From Massilia yuzhufengensis (GTDB lineage: Bacteria; Pseudomonadota; Gammaproteobacteria; Burkholderiales; Burkholderiaceae_D), in the NCBI RefSeq assembly GCF_900112225.1, contig NZ_FOLD01000021.1, positions 33,467 through 97,466 of the forward strand: a stretch of 64,000 bases of DNA, given 5' to 3'. The translations under genes and the position numbers were made by a program. Below, piece by piece: positions 18,380 to 27,389 of the stretch; position 1 is the first letter of the stretch; the number at the start of each line of letters is the position of its first letter. The notes beneath the pieces were generated by a model. That model was not told where the DNA came from. It made no database searches and saw only the letters and a program-made list of their open reading frames with translations.

Positions 18380-19087
18380 ATGACATTCATTCGCAGACAT
18401 TTATATGGCAACAGTCGGTGGTGGGTAGTAGGCACCTTGATGATGCTGCTGAGTGCGAGCGCTTTCGCTCACGGGGTATCGGAGTCGGATAAGAGCTTCC
18501 TGCAAGGGAGCACCGGTGTCCAATTCCTGCCGTTCATGTACTTGGGCGCTAAGCACATGGTGACCGGGTACGACCATCTTTTGTTCCTTTGTGGGGTTAT
18601 TTTCTTCCTGTACAGGATGAAGGATATCGGCTTGTATGTGACCTTGTTCGCCGTTGGGCACAGCACCACATTGCTGATGGGCGTCTTGAACGGATGGCAT
18701 ATCAATGCTTACTTCGTCGACGCGATAATCGGACTCTCAATCGTATATCGAGCATTTGACAACCTCGGAGGGTTCCAGACGGTTTTTGGAGTTCAACCTA
18801 ACAAAAAAGCGGCGGTCCTAATTTTCGGATTTTTCCATGGCCTCGGCCTCGCAACCAAGCTACAGGACTTCGCACTGTCACCCGATGGACTGATTCCGAA
18901 TATGGTTGCATTCAATATCGGCGTCGAGATAGGGCAGCTGCTAGCGCTGAGTCTAATTTTGATTGGTATGCGCTACTGGCGCTCAACCGTCAGCTTCGCT
19001 CGCCACGCGTCACTGAGCAATTTCGTCCTCATGACCGCTGGCTTCATGCTGGCAGGATTTCAATTCACAGGTTTTCTTCGTACGTAA
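18380..19087 (+). CDS. HupE/UreJ-family membrane protein
   Basis: 235 aa with an N-terminal signal-like segment (SASAFAHGVSES) then six to seven membrane helices. The motif FMYLGAKHMVTGYDHLLFLCGVIFFL with HxxxGYDH, plus FFHGLGLA, is diagnostic of HupE/UreJ_2 proteins. Members are linked to nickel or cobalt acquisition or metallo-centre assembly. Its place 12 bp after an RND efflux operon suggests metal transport or handling within the same system, perhaps of Ni or Co (inference). Confidence 0.85.
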   Translation: MTFIRRHLYGNSRWWVVGTLMMLLSASAFAHGVSESDKSFLQGSTGVQFLPFMYLGAKHMVTGYDHLLFLCGVIFFLYRMKDIGLYVTLFAVGHSTTLLMGVLNGWHINAYFVDAIIGLSIVYRAFDNLGGFQTVFGVQPNKKAAVLIFGFFHGLGLATKLQDFALSPDGLIPNMVAFNIGVEIGQLLALSLILIGMRYWRSTVSFARHASLSNFVLMTAGFMLAGFQFTGFLRT

Positions 19088-19098
19088 GGACATTTCTC

Positions 19099-19737
19099 AT
19101 GATGCATTCAGCTTTGACCGACACCCACGTGGTGCCAAAACGAGAACTACTGCGGGCAACGCTCATCGCCGCCGTAGTCGCTGCAGTTCTTCTCACAGTT
19201 GCCGTGCTGCCGGCCGAGTACGGCATTGACGTAACAGGCTTGGGTAAGGCCATGGGCCTCACGAAATTGCATGCAGCTCCAGAGGCGCCGGTTGTCCAGA
19301 CTACAAGCCAGGGCGTTTCAGCAGCAACGATTGCGGCAGTGCCAGGCTCAACAGTTTCCGCTCCTGGAGAGGAGCGCGCGCTGACGATTTCGTCTAGCCC
19401 TTCCCTACCGTATCGCGCCGACGACATGGAGGTTACGCTTGCTCCAGGCAAAGGTGTCGAGGTGAAGACGCACTTGGCGAAGGGAAGCACCCTAATCTAC
19501 ACGTGGAAAACGAAGAATTCGGAGAAGGTGAATCACGACTTCCACGGGGAGCCCGTCAACGCCAAGGAAAACGAATTCGAAAGCTTCATCCTTGAGAAAG
19601 CGGTTAGTGAGTCACGTGGCACGCTCATCGCACCGTTCACTGGAGTGCATGGTTGGTACTGGAAAAACAAGAGTGCAGCGCCTGTGACAGTGGTACTTCG
19701 CGCAAGCGGGTTTTACTCTGACATCTACAAGAAATAG
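19099..19737 (+). CDS. Single-pass 'transmembrane anchor' protein of metal-efflux loci
   Basis: 212 aa. One membrane segment near residues 18-38 (TLIAAVVAAVLLTVAVLP), a Pro/Ala/Thr linker, then a periplasmic beta-domain containing VTLAPGKGVEVKTHLAKGSTL, WKTKNSEKVNHDFHGEP and VHGWYWKNKS. Proteins of this layout follow HupE-like genes in RND metal operons of Burkholderiales. Biochemical role unknown. It begins 11 bp after the HupE gene. Confidence 0.6.
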   Translation: MMHSALTDTHVVPKRELLRATLIAAVVAAVLLTVAVLPAEYGIDVTGLGKAMGLTKLHAAPEAPVVQTTSQGVSAATIAAVPGSTVSAPGEERALTISSSPSLPYRADDMEVTLAPGKGVEVKTHLAKGSTLIYTWKTKNSEKVNHDFHGEPVNAKENEFESFILEKAVSESRGTLIAPFTGVHGWYWKNKSAAPVTVVLRASGFYSDIYKK

Positions 19738-19797
19738 CAGCAACCGGGCACCGGACGCCAGGCCCGCTAACTGGCATCCAAATTTCAAAGGTAAATT

Positions 19798-20178
19798 GTG
19801 AAGAAATTTAACAAGTTAGTCATTTCGTTGGCAATTGCTTCGTCCGCAGCTGTGCATGGATTGTCGATGGCTCATCCTGAGCACGACGAACCTACTCCAA
19901 AGGTCCAGCACGCTGAAGTGAAGGCTGGAGTCTCTGGCAGCGGGAAAAATACGAAGGTCCACTTCACTAAAGGGACCGAACCCGTGTCGACAGCGGGCGC
20001 CTCAGGCACCCTAACGTTGTTGGGTACGAAGAGCAAAGCGTCATATCCGCTTGTCCCTGCCTCAAACAATACAATGACGTCAGATGGATTGAAGAAACTC
20101 GCAAAGGGAAATCGCGCCCAAGTGCAAGTCACTTTTGCTGACAAAACGACACTGACTACTGAGGTGACTGCACAGTAA
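19798..20178 (+). CDS. Small exported His-containing protein ending the RND operon
   Basis: 126 aa from a GTG at 19798. Signal peptide (VISLAIASSAAVHGLSMA), a short His/Glu segment (HPEHDEPTPKVQH) and a small beta-rich domain. No family recognised. The same strand and a 60-bp gap to the anchor gene suggest it belongs to the same transcription unit; periplasmic metal binding is only a guess. A weak GC-rich hairpin follows near 20188-20224. Confidence 0.5.
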   Translation: MKKFNKLVISLAIASSAAVHGLSMAHPEHDEPTPKVQHAEVKAGVSGSGKNTKVHFTKGTEPVSTAGASGTLTLLGTKSKASYPLVPASNNTMTSDGLKKLAKGNRAQVQVTFADKTTLTTEVTAQ

Positions 20179-20366
20179 TCGCACCACAGCCGGGGCTGCT
20201 GCACTGAGCTGCGGCACCCGGTTTCCCTCTACGTAGTAGCTCAGACTGTAGAATGCCGTGCTTTCGCCGTGCCTTAAGCGACTGTCAAACAGCTGAGATG
20301 CTCAACTCGCGCACCCACAAAGGTAACCTTAGAACGTTGCTGTAGACTCAGAAAATCAAGGAAAGC

Positions 20367-21053
20367 ATGAGAATTCTCATCATTGAAGACAACCCGGACA
20401 TCCTTGCTAACCTGTTCGGGTTCCTCGAGCCTAGAGGCCATACGCTCGACTGCGCAACCAATGGTTTTGCCGGCCTGTCATTCGCGGCAGAGGGTACGTA
20501 CGACGCCATCGTTTTAGACGTCATGCTGCCTGGCCTGAACGGCGTCGACCTATGTCGTCGATTGCGAACCGAAATGAACAACGCGACGCCTGTGCTGATG
20601 TTGACAGCACGTGATACGCTTGAAGACAAGGTCAACGGTTTCACAAGCGGCGCCGATGATTATTTGGTAAAGCCGTTCTCCCTTGTAGAACTAGAGGTAC
20701 GCCTTCAGGCTCTGGTACGGCGCGCTAAGGGTCTCACTGAAACGTCGACCTTGGTAGTTGGGGACCTTCACTTTGATTGTAAGAGTTTTCATGCTACTAG
20801 GGCAGGTAGACCACTTAGCCTGACAAAAACCGGATTCATCATACTAGGGTGTTTGATGCGCGCTTCTCCCGCCGTGGTCTCACGCGAAGAGCTTGAGTAC
20901 GCAATCTGGGGCGACAATCGGCCGCAGAGTGACGCGTTGCGCACCCATATTCATGCATTGCGGCAGACTCTCGATAAATCGGAAACAGCACCGATGTTGC
21001 AGACGGTATCTGGTATCGGCTTTAAATTAATAGTAAATAATGAAACCCTTTAA
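20367..21053 (+). CDS. OmpR/PhoB-family response regulator (PmrA/QseB-like)
   Basis: 228 aa. Receiver domain with Glu7/Asp8, phospho-acceptor Asp51 (AIVLDVMLPG), Thr80 and Lys102 (YLVKPF), then a winged helix (LSLTKTGFIILGCLMRASPAVVSREELEYAIWG). It overlaps the sensor-kinase gene by 14 bp. The genes downstream modify lipid A, so control of cationic-peptide resistance in the manner of PmrAB is the natural reading (inference). Confidence 0.9.
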   Translation: MRILIIEDNPDILANLFGFLEPRGHTLDCATNGFAGLSFAAEGTYDAIVLDVMLPGLNGVDLCRRLRTEMNNATPVLMLTARDTLEDKVNGFTSGADDYLVKPFSLVELEVRLQALVRRAKGLTETSTLVVGDLHFDCKSFHATRAGRPLSLTKTGFIILGCLMRASPAVVSREELEYAIWGDNRPQSDALRTHIHALRQTLDKSETAPMLQTVSGIGFKLIVNNETL

Positions 21054-22290
21054 GTCTATTGGCCGGCAAATTATCGGCGCGTACCTTCTTTTTACTGCAG
21101 CCTGTTGTTTGCTTTTCATTACTATTGGAGCATTTGTCATTGAGGGCATTGAAGTCAGGCTTGTTGACGACCGTTTGAAAGAAGTCGCCGCATGGGCTGC
21201 CCCTAGGTATGCTGGTGGCTTGCCTGTCGAAATGCCATCGGGATTAAGCTTCCATCATGGCGAAGGCATCCCCACTTCACTGCGAGCTCTTCCAGAGGGC
21301 ATTCAAGAAGCTATTGTCGACGGCATTGAGCTGCACGTATTCGGAGGGCACACATCGGCTGGACCATTCGTCGTAATCGACCATGCATCAGACTATGAAA
21401 ATGTCGAGAAAGCCGTCTACTCGTTAATCCTGACCTCCTTCATCGGCTTCCTTGGATTGTCGCTGCTATTAGGCCGCTATATGGCACGTCGATTTGTTTC
21501 GCCAATTACTAGCCTGTCTCTCGCAGTTGCCGAAAAGCAGCCTAATCTTCCTCTTCTACAAGAAAATAACGAGCTTGGGGCGCTCGCGAGAGCGTTCGAT
21601 GACTATGCCAAGGAGATGAAGCACTACCTGGACCGCGAGCGATTCTTTACTGGCGATGTCAGCCACGAACTTCGAACACCGCTTACGATTATTCGCGGCG
21701 CTGTAGAAATTCTCTCGTCAGAAACGATAAAACACCCGGCAATGCGGGCGCCAGTCGAAAGAATTAATCGAGCGATTGAGGACGCGTCGCAGAGTGTCAA
21801 CGTTTTGCTGATGCTTGCACGCGCTCCGAATCTTATCGAATCGTCTGAGATTTCTGTAGGTGCTCTGGCACAAGCTCAAGTCGAACAGTACCAATTTTTG
21901 GTGCGTGACAAACCTGTCAAGCTGACGTTTGCCGGAGGCGACTTTAGATTCAAAGTTCCGCCTAAGCTCCTCGAGTCGGCCTTGGGCAACCTCATCCGAA
22001 ACGCGTGCTTGTACACCGACCGCGGCACAGTAGCTGTCGAAATCACTGGATATAAGATTCAAGTCCACGACACAGGCGCCGGTCTCCCAGATGCCGTTAT
22101 GGCAATGCTGCTTGAGGAGCAAACTGGTAGCTACGTAGGCTCGGAAGGTACCGGGCTAGGACTTGCGCTCGTCAAACGCATTTGCGAATACATAGGGGCC
22201 ACACTTCGCGTTGTCTCAAAGTCAGACCAGGGCTCGGTCATCGAAATCGACTGCTCAACCGCGCAGAGCACCGGCCTCACAAAATCCTAA
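21040..22290 (+). CDS. Membrane sensor histidine kinase (PmrB/QseC-like)
   Basis: 416 aa. Two membrane segments (about 9-34 and 126-145) bracket a ~90-residue periplasmic sensor domain; a HAMP region, HisKA (SHELRTPL, phospho-His209) and HATPase_c (GNLIRNACLYTD, VHDTGAGLPD, GTGLGLALVK) follow. The G1 box has DTGAG in place of the usual DxGxG, which still fits. The periplasmic loop contains several acidic and His residues, but no clear ExxE iron motif of PmrB. It pairs with the regulator upstream. Confidence 0.9.
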   Translation: MKPFKSIGRQIIGAYLLFTAACCLLFITIGAFVIEGIEVRLVDDRLKEVAAWAAPRYAGGLPVEMPSGLSFHHGEGIPTSLRALPEGIQEAIVDGIELHVFGGHTSAGPFVVIDHASDYENVEKAVYSLILTSFIGFLGLSLLLGRYMARRFVSPITSLSLAVAEKQPNLPLLQENNELGALARAFDDYAKEMKHYLDRERFFTGDVSHELRTPLTIIRGAVEILSSETIKHPAMRAPVERINRAIEDASQSVNVLLMLARAPNLIESSEISVGALAQAQVEQYQFLVRDKPVKLTFAGGDFRFKVPPKLLESALGNLIRNACLYTDRGTVAVEITGYKIQVHDTGAGLPDAVMAMLLEEQTGSYVGSEGTGLGLALVKRICEYIGATLRVVSKSDQGSVIEIDCSTAQSTGLTKS

Positions 22291-22357
22291 CATCTCAGTA
22301 ACACAGTCTTCACTGACCGAAACGTAGTCTTAGCTTGCTGCACATTCTGTAGCAGCA

Positions 22358-24037
22358 GTGCAGAGCTCCTGCACAGGACTACTTTCGGACTACAAAGTGA
22401 AGTTAAGTTTAAGCCGTAACCTCCCGAGCGTTATATTGCCGCCCCTAGCGGCGCTTTTCCTCCTAATCGCCTACAATTCCGCGTTCTGGGATTCATTCGT
22501 CCGTGCCACCGGAGGCCTCGGGTGGTCGCAGCTCCCGCTGCAGATAGGAATGTTTCTTCTTATCGCGTTCGTCTTTACTGCCTGCCTAGCTCTCGTAAAC
22601 TTCAAATACGTCTTCAAGCCTGTTCTGATATTCCTGTTCGTTGCCACCTCGGCTGCGAGCTACTTTATGAACCAGTACGGCACTGCCATTGACTGGTCAA
22701 TGATTCAAAACGTTGCCGAAACAGATGCTCGTGAAGGGATGGAGCTCCTTACATGGAAAATGACATTCACGGTTACCTTACTTGGGATTCTACCCTCAGT
22801 TGTTTTGGGTTACAGCAAGGTCCAGTATCCGCCTATTAAAGGTCATCTAGCTCAGATTCTCGGTAGCGTCCTCGCTTCACTCGTTTTAGCAGGAGTACTT
22901 CTCTTCCTGCTATACAAAGGACTGGCCTCGCCGTTGCGTGAGCATCGCGAACTGCGATTTCTCCTTACGCCAACAAATTATATACAAGCGGTTAATGGAT
23001 ATTTCAAACGGAAGTGGGCGTCTCCAGTTGTCGTCTCCCCGTTAGGAACCGATGCTAATAAAGGAGTTCTATGGGCTAAGAGCTCCCGGAGAACAGTAAC
23101 CGTCATCATCGTTGGCGAAACCGCCCGTTCGATGAATTTCTCACTCAACGGATATTCTCGCCAAACCAATCCACTGCTCGCAAATCAGCAAGGGTTGCTC
23201 AACTTTACCCAGGTGCAGTCCTGCGGAACTGCGACCGCCGTATCGGTCCCTTGTGTCTTTTCCGCATTGGGACGTCATCAGTACTCCAGTGCGAAAGCCC
23301 AAGGCCAGGAAGGCTTACTCGATGTGTTCAAACATGCGGGCTTCGATGTTCGGTGGCGCGATAACAACTCCGGATGCAAGGGCGTATGTGACCGTATCCA
23401 GTTCGAGGACCTTTCCAAGCCTGCTCCAGGAGACCCTCTCTGTAACACTGAGGAGTGCTATGACGAAAAGCTATTGAGAGATTTACCGGAACTCATACGG
23501 AGCGCCACTAAAGACTTGGTCATTGTGCTCCATCAGAAGGGTAGCCATGGGCCGGCTTACTCGAAGCGATATCCCAAAGAATTTGCGAAATTCGCGCCCG
23601 TGTGCGAAACGAGCGAGCTCGCCAAATGCTCTACCGAATCAATTGTAGCGGCATATGACAACACCATCCTCTACACCGACTTCATCATTAGCAAGGCGAT
23701 TTCCATTCTCGAGCAAAGTAATACTGAGGATGGTGTAGATACGGCGCTCATGTATTTTTCGGACCACGGAGAGTCACTTGGCGAAAAAAATATGTATCTG
23801 CATGGTGCGCCGTACGTTATATCGCCGGACGAACAACGACATGTTCCTCTCATGCTGTGGCTCTCTGACAGTTTCCAAACCAGATTCCGTATCGATACAC
23901 GCTGCCTTGCTGCACGTAGAGACCAAGAATTTTCGCATGACAACGTATTTCATTCGGCGTTGGGGATGCTAGCCATAAATACTGCTGTGTACAACCCGAA
24001 GTTGGATATTTTCAATGCGTGCAAACATGAGCAGTAA
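22358..24037 (+). CDS. eptA: Lipid A phosphoethanolamine transferase (EptA/MCR family)
   Basis: 559 aa from a GTG at 22358; a second GTG at 22397 would give a start closer to typical EptA. Five N-terminal membrane helices (to about residue 190) precede a periplasmic alkaline-phosphatase-like domain. Catalytic features are complete: Glu254 (GETAR), nucleophile Thr291 (SCGTATAVSVPC), His397 (KGSHGPAY), Asp469-His470 (SDHGES) and His482 (LHGAPY), plus paired Cys. It transfers phosphoethanolamine from phosphatidylethanolamine to lipid A, lowering negative charge and giving polymyxin resistance. It follows a two-component system and leads a PAP2-DedA unit; the 3' end overlaps the PAP2 gene. Confidence 0.93.
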   Translation: MQSSCTGLLSDYKVKLSLSRNLPSVILPPLAALFLLIAYNSAFWDSFVRATGGLGWSQLPLQIGMFLLIAFVFTACLALVNFKYVFKPVLIFLFVATSAASYFMNQYGTAIDWSMIQNVAETDAREGMELLTWKMTFTVTLLGILPSVVLGYSKVQYPPIKGHLAQILGSVLASLVLAGVLLFLLYKGLASPLREHRELRFLLTPTNYIQAVNGYFKRKWASPVVVSPLGTDANKGVLWAKSSRRTVTVIIVGETARSMNFSLNGYSRQTNPLLANQQGLLNFTQVQSCGTATAVSVPCVFSALGRHQYSSAKAQGQEGLLDVFKHAGFDVRWRDNNSGCKGVCDRIQFEDLSKPAPGDPLCNTEECYDEKLLRDLPELIRSATKDLVIVLHQKGSHGPAYSKRYPKEFAKFAPVCETSELAKCSTESIVAAYDNTILYTDFIISKAISILEQSNTEDGVDTALMYFSDHGESLGEKNMYLHGAPYVISPDEQRHVPLMLWLSDSFQTRFRIDTRCLAARRDQEFSHDNVFHSALGMLAINTAVYNPKLDIFNACKHEQ

Positions 24038-24827
24038 GCACAGATGGTCGTCTAAGTTGTCCTCGAAGGCAGGCTTATCCCTAGCTGCCCAGGAACAATG
24101 GCGTCAAACGTGTACTGGCATCGCTTTAACGTTGTTAATCACCCCGTTTTTGCTGAGTCTAATCGCATTGGTGACCGACTGGGACCTGCAACTTGCTGAC
24201 AGTGCATTTAACTTCACGACTAATACCTTTCCTCTGCGTCACGCTTGGCTTACAGAAGAATTCAACCACGTCATTTTGAAGCGAGTACTTACCGTAGCCG
24301 CGGTTGGATTTTTGCTACTGGTGATTTGGGACTTCATCTCGCCGCGAAAGTGGTCATGGATTCGCAGGTTTCAATTTCGAGTCGTTGCATTGTCCGCCAT
24401 TTCCATCCCTGCGGCAATCAGCCTCATTAAGCTGCAAAGTGACTCGCATTGCCCGTGGGACCTCCAGCGTTATGGAGGAACAGAACCGTATGTACGGCTT
24501 TTTGAGAGCCTACCCGCTGAAGTATCAGCTGGTCAGTGCATGCCGGCGGGTCATGCCTCGAGCGCACTATGGTTAATCTCGCTCTCTATTTTCTTCGTGC
24601 CCTATCGCGTCAAATCGGCAGTTAGTAGTCTGGTCATCTTTATGACGCTTGGGTTAGTTGTCGGCTGGATGCAGCAGCTGCGTGGAGCTCACTTCATGAC
24701 CCACACATTGTGGTCAATGTGGATATCCCTTGTGACATTGACGATTATTGTATTGGCACTGGATAGATGGCCGGAACGTCAACCCGCAGTGAATCAAGCA
24801 AATCTAACAAAAGGACAACATGGTTGA
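24015..24827 (+). CDS. PAP2-family phosphatase, lipid A 1-phosphatase-like
   Basis: 270 aa, starting inside the eptA 3' end (a second ATG at 24027 is possible). Membrane helices carry the three PAP2 motifs in modified form: KLQSDSHCPWD, PAGHASSALWL and LRGAHFMTHTLWS (the last with the catalytic His but a variant flank). PAP2 enzymes remove phosphate from undecaprenyl pyrophosphate, phosphatidylglycerol phosphate or lipid A. The eptA-PAP2-DedA order suggests lipid A remodelling or lipid-carrier recycling. The downstream overlap with DedA is 8 bp. Confidence 0.85.
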   Translation: MRANMSSKHRWSSKLSSKAGLSLAAQEQWRQTCTGIALTLLITPFLLSLIALVTDWDLQLADSAFNFTTNTFPLRHAWLTEEFNHVILKRVLTVAAVGFLLLVIWDFISPRKWSWIRRFQFRVVALSAISIPAAISLIKLQSDSHCPWDLQRYGGTEPYVRLFESLPAEVSAGQCMPAGHASSALWLISLSIFFVPYRVKSAVSSLVIFMTLGLVVGWMQQLRGAHFMTHTLWSMWISLVTLTIIVLALDRWPERQPAVNQANLTKGQHG

Positions 24828-25428
24828 CTTTATCGTTGAGTTCCTCTCGAGCACAGGATATATCGGCGTCTTCTTGCTAATGGCGCTTGAGAACATATTC
24901 CCGCCTATTCCATCAGAAATGATAATGCCATTTGCTGGCTTCGTAGCTTCGAAAGGCGAGTTGAATGTTATTGGAGTGTTGCTTGCTGGCACAGCAGGTT
25001 CCGTCGCCGGGGCGCTACCCTGGTACTACGCTGGGAAATTGTTGGGCCGCGAGCGACTGAAGCGCGCTGCTGAGAAGTACGGCCGCTGGCTGACAATCAG
25101 CCCGCAAGAAGTCGACAAGTCGATTAGCACATTTGAAAAGCATGGGAAGACCACTGTCCTGTTGGGACGGCTCATCCCAGCCATAAGGACACTAATCTCG
25201 GTTCCTGCGGGCATAGCTGAGATGCCGCTGCTGACGTTCCTCGGTTTTACCACCGCTGGTTCGCTTATCTGGTCAGGTGTTCTTGTTGGGGCCGGGTTCA
25301 TGCTACAGAAAAATTATTCTGAGGTGGCTGGGTACGTCGACCCCGCTGCAAAAGCCATCGTGGCTGTCATTGTGATTGCATACTTCTACCGACTGTTTTT
25401 TCACAACAAAGGAAAGGAGAACCTCTAA
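24820..25428 (+). CDS. DedA-family membrane protein
   Basis: 202 aa. Typical DedA: ENIFPPIPSEMIMPFAGF (conserved Glu/Pro loop), GALPWYYAGKLLGRERL, and FEKHGKTTVLLGRLIPAIRTLISVPAGIAEM. DedA proteins act as lipid flippases or recycle undecaprenyl phosphate and are needed for polymyxin resistance in some Burkholderiales. It overlaps the PAP2 gene and completes a three-gene translationally coupled lipid unit. Confidence 0.92.
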   Translation: MVDFIVEFLSSTGYIGVFLLMALENIFPPIPSEMIMPFAGFVASKGELNVIGVLLAGTAGSVAGALPWYYAGKLLGRERLKRAAEKYGRWLTISPQEVDKSISTFEKHGKTTVLLGRLIPAIRTLISVPAGIAEMPLLTFLGFTTAGSLIWSGVLVGAGFMLQKNYSEVAGYVDPAAKAIVAVIVIAYFYRLFFHNKGKENL

Positions 25429-25491
25429 TTTATGTCATTGGATATTTTCTGCATAGCTGGTATCTACCGAAACTAAATATTAGGCAAAATC

Positions 25492-25824
25492 ATGAACAGA
25501 AACCGAATTATCTCGTGTGCGATTATTGTTGTCGCCGCCATCGCCGGCACCGCGCTTGCTACAAACAAAATAGAGAATGACGCTAAGGCAGTATTGGGAG
25601 CGAAGCTTTCTTTGACTCAAGCGATTTCCATAGCCGAACAACATGTAAAAGGCCGAGCCGCCAGTGCTGAGTTTGAAAAAAGCGGAACGAAACAGTTTTA
25701 TGACGTAGAAGTGGTTGCGGGTTCCAAGGTGTTCGATATCGAAGTCGACGGAATGACCGGTAAGGTCGGCAAAGTCGCGGAAGATGTCAGTGACGCCGAA
25801 GAAGATGAAGACGAAGACAAGTAA
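25492..25824 (+). CDS. Exported PepSY-domain protein
   Basis: 110 aa with a signal peptide (AIIVVAAIAGTALA) and a PepSY domain (LSLTQAISIAEQHVKGRAASAEFEKSG, then YDVEVVAGSKVFDIEVDGMTGKV), ending in an acidic EEDEDEDK tail. PepSY proteins of this size often accompany PmrAB/QseBC-like systems. Its acidic tail could bind cations; the function is unproven. A stem-loop follows the stop. Confidence 0.85.
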   Translation: MNRNRIISCAIIVVAAIAGTALATNKIENDAKAVLGAKLSLTQAISIAEQHVKGRAASAEFEKSGTKQFYDVEVVAGSKVFDIEVDGMTGKVGKVAEDVSDAEEDEDEDK

Positions 25825-25834
25825 GCGTTGATAG

Positions 25835-25861
25835 CTGCCAGGGTCTGCATTGACCTGGCAG
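25835..25861. terminator. Stem-loop after the PepSY gene
   Basis: CTGCCAG (25835-25841) pairs with CTGGCAG (25855-25861), with extra inner pairs (GTC/GAC). No U-run follows, so it may attenuate or protect mRNA rather than terminate. Confidence 0.4.
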
Positions 25862-25901
25862 TTGCACAAACCTATCGTGGTCTGACAGAACAGGAGCAAG
25901 C

Positions 25902-26657
25902 ATGTCCACAGCAGCCCCCTCTTTAAGCAAAGTTCCGGAAGCGACCTTAGTTTTCTGGCTTATCAAAATCGCAGCCACCACGCTTGGAGAAACAGGAGGC
26001 GATGCGGTGTCGATGTCTATGAATCTAGGCTACCTTACCGGCACAATAATCTTTTCTGTAGTCTTTGCAATTGCGGTTAGCGCTCAAATCAGTACTAAAC
26101 GGTTTCACCCTTTCGTATACTGGGCGACAATAATCGCTACGACAACCGTGGGAACAACCCTCGCGGACTTCGTTGACCGCTCGCTTGGTATTGGATACCC
26201 AGGTGGAGTGGTGTTATTGAGCACTCTCCTCGGCGCCTCAATCTATATTTGGTACCGTAAAATGGGGACGATTTCAATCGACTCCGTCAGTAATCCAAGA
26301 GCTGAGACATTCTACTGGGTCACGATTATGTTTTCCCAGACGTTGGGTACAGCCCTGGGCGATTGGACCGCTGATACAGCTGGGCTCGGATACGCCGGAG
26401 GAGCGATGATTTTTGGCGCGGCGCTGCTAGTCATTCTTGCGCTGTACCTGTGGAGCAATGTTTCGCGCACTGGCTTGTTCTGGGCTGCTTTTATTCTTAC
26501 GCGTCCGTTGGGTGCAGTTGTTGGAGATTTCCTAGACAAGCCGGTGAGTGCCGGTGGACTTGCGCTTAGTCGGTATAGCGCGTCTGCTGCACTGTTAGTT
26601 TTCGTTATCGGCGCTATTTTGGTTTTCAAGCAACGGTCGGCCGCTACGCCGCATTAA
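25902..26657 (+). CDS. DUF347-repeat membrane protein (COG4705 type)
   Basis: 251 aa, about eight membrane helices in four repeats, each with a small-residue/Asp motif: TLGETGGDAVSM, TVGTTLADFVDRSLGIGYPGG, TLGTALGDWTADTAGLGYAGG and PLGAVVGDFLDKP. This is the DUF347/COG4705 pattern. The conserved Asp and Gly residues inside membrane helices suggest a cation-transport function but none is known. It is followed 12 bp later by another PAP2 gene with a strong ribosome-binding site. Confidence 0.8.
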   Translation: MSTAAPSLSKVPEATLVFWLIKIAATTLGETGGDAVSMSMNLGYLTGTIIFSVVFAIAVSAQISTKRFHPFVYWATIIATTTVGTTLADFVDRSLGIGYPGGVVLLSTLLGASIYIWYRKMGTISIDSVSNPRAETFYWVTIMFSQTLGTALGDWTADTAGLGYAGGAMIFGAALLVILALYLWSNVSRTGLFWAAFILTRPLGAVVGDFLDKPVSAGGLALSRYSASAALLVFVIGAILVFKQRSAATPH

Positions 26658-26669
26658 ATAGGAGGGGCC

Positions 26670-27335
26670 GTGAGAAATTCTTTACGATGGTCAGCGGCCT
26701 TAATCGAGCGAGAGAGAGCATTAATATTGTTATCGTGCTTATCGGTAATAGTGTTTGCTTTTCTTGCGTTCGAGATTTCGAGCTATAAGTTCATTCCAGA
26801 AGACATCATAATTCTTCGAGCTATTCACTCGTACTCAACACCAGTGTTTGATACTATTGCTGTGCTTCTGACAAAAGGAGGCGGCGGCCAGCTTCTTGTT
26901 ATATTTGACCTGGTAGTACTGGGTTATCTTGTGAGTCGACGACACTTTGGTAGTGCGACTTTCTGGACTGCGAGTGTCGGTGGCGCAAGTCTTTGCAACT
27001 ATGTGGCAAAACATTTATTTGCTCGTACCAGGCCTGACCTATGGTTATCAATTACGCCAGAATTCAGTTTCAGCTTTCCTAGTGGACATGCCATGAATTC
27101 ACTGGCGGCTGCTGGTGCACTATTAGCTCTTACTTGGCAATCCAAGGCCCGGACTAAAATTGCTGTTGCATTGTTCTTCTACGTCGTTCTCATTGGCCTT
27201 TCGAGAATGTACTTGGGCGTACATTACCCGTCAGACGTAATTGCCGGATGGGCTTTGTCTACAGTGTGGATTGCGCTGATGACAATCGCATTTCGAAATC
27301 ACATGGAGTTGAATCGATACATTGCCAGCCGATAA
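26670..27335 (+). CDS. PAP2-family lipid phosphatase
   Basis: 221 aa from a GTG at 26670 preceded by AGGAGGGG. The three PAP2 motifs are canonical: KHLFARTRPD, PSGHAMNS and SRMYLGVHYPSDVIAGW. Five to six membrane helices. Likely substrate is undecaprenyl pyrophosphate or a phospholipid phosphate. This is the second PAP2 enzyme within 3 kb of eptA. Confidence 0.92.
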   Translation: MRNSLRWSAALIERERALILLSCLSVIVFAFLAFEISSYKFIPEDIIILRAIHSYSTPVFDTIAVLLTKGGGGQLLVIFDLVVLGYLVSRRHFGSATFWTASVGGASLCNYVAKHLFARTRPDLWLSITPEFSFSFPSGHAMNSLAAAGALLALTWQSKARTKIAVALFFYVVLIGLSRMYLGVHYPSDVIAGWALSTVWIALMTIAFRNHMELNRYIASR

Positions 27336-27389
27336 CTCGACGGCGTATCGATACTGTTAATTATATCGAACGTATTTAGGGACTTGGCA

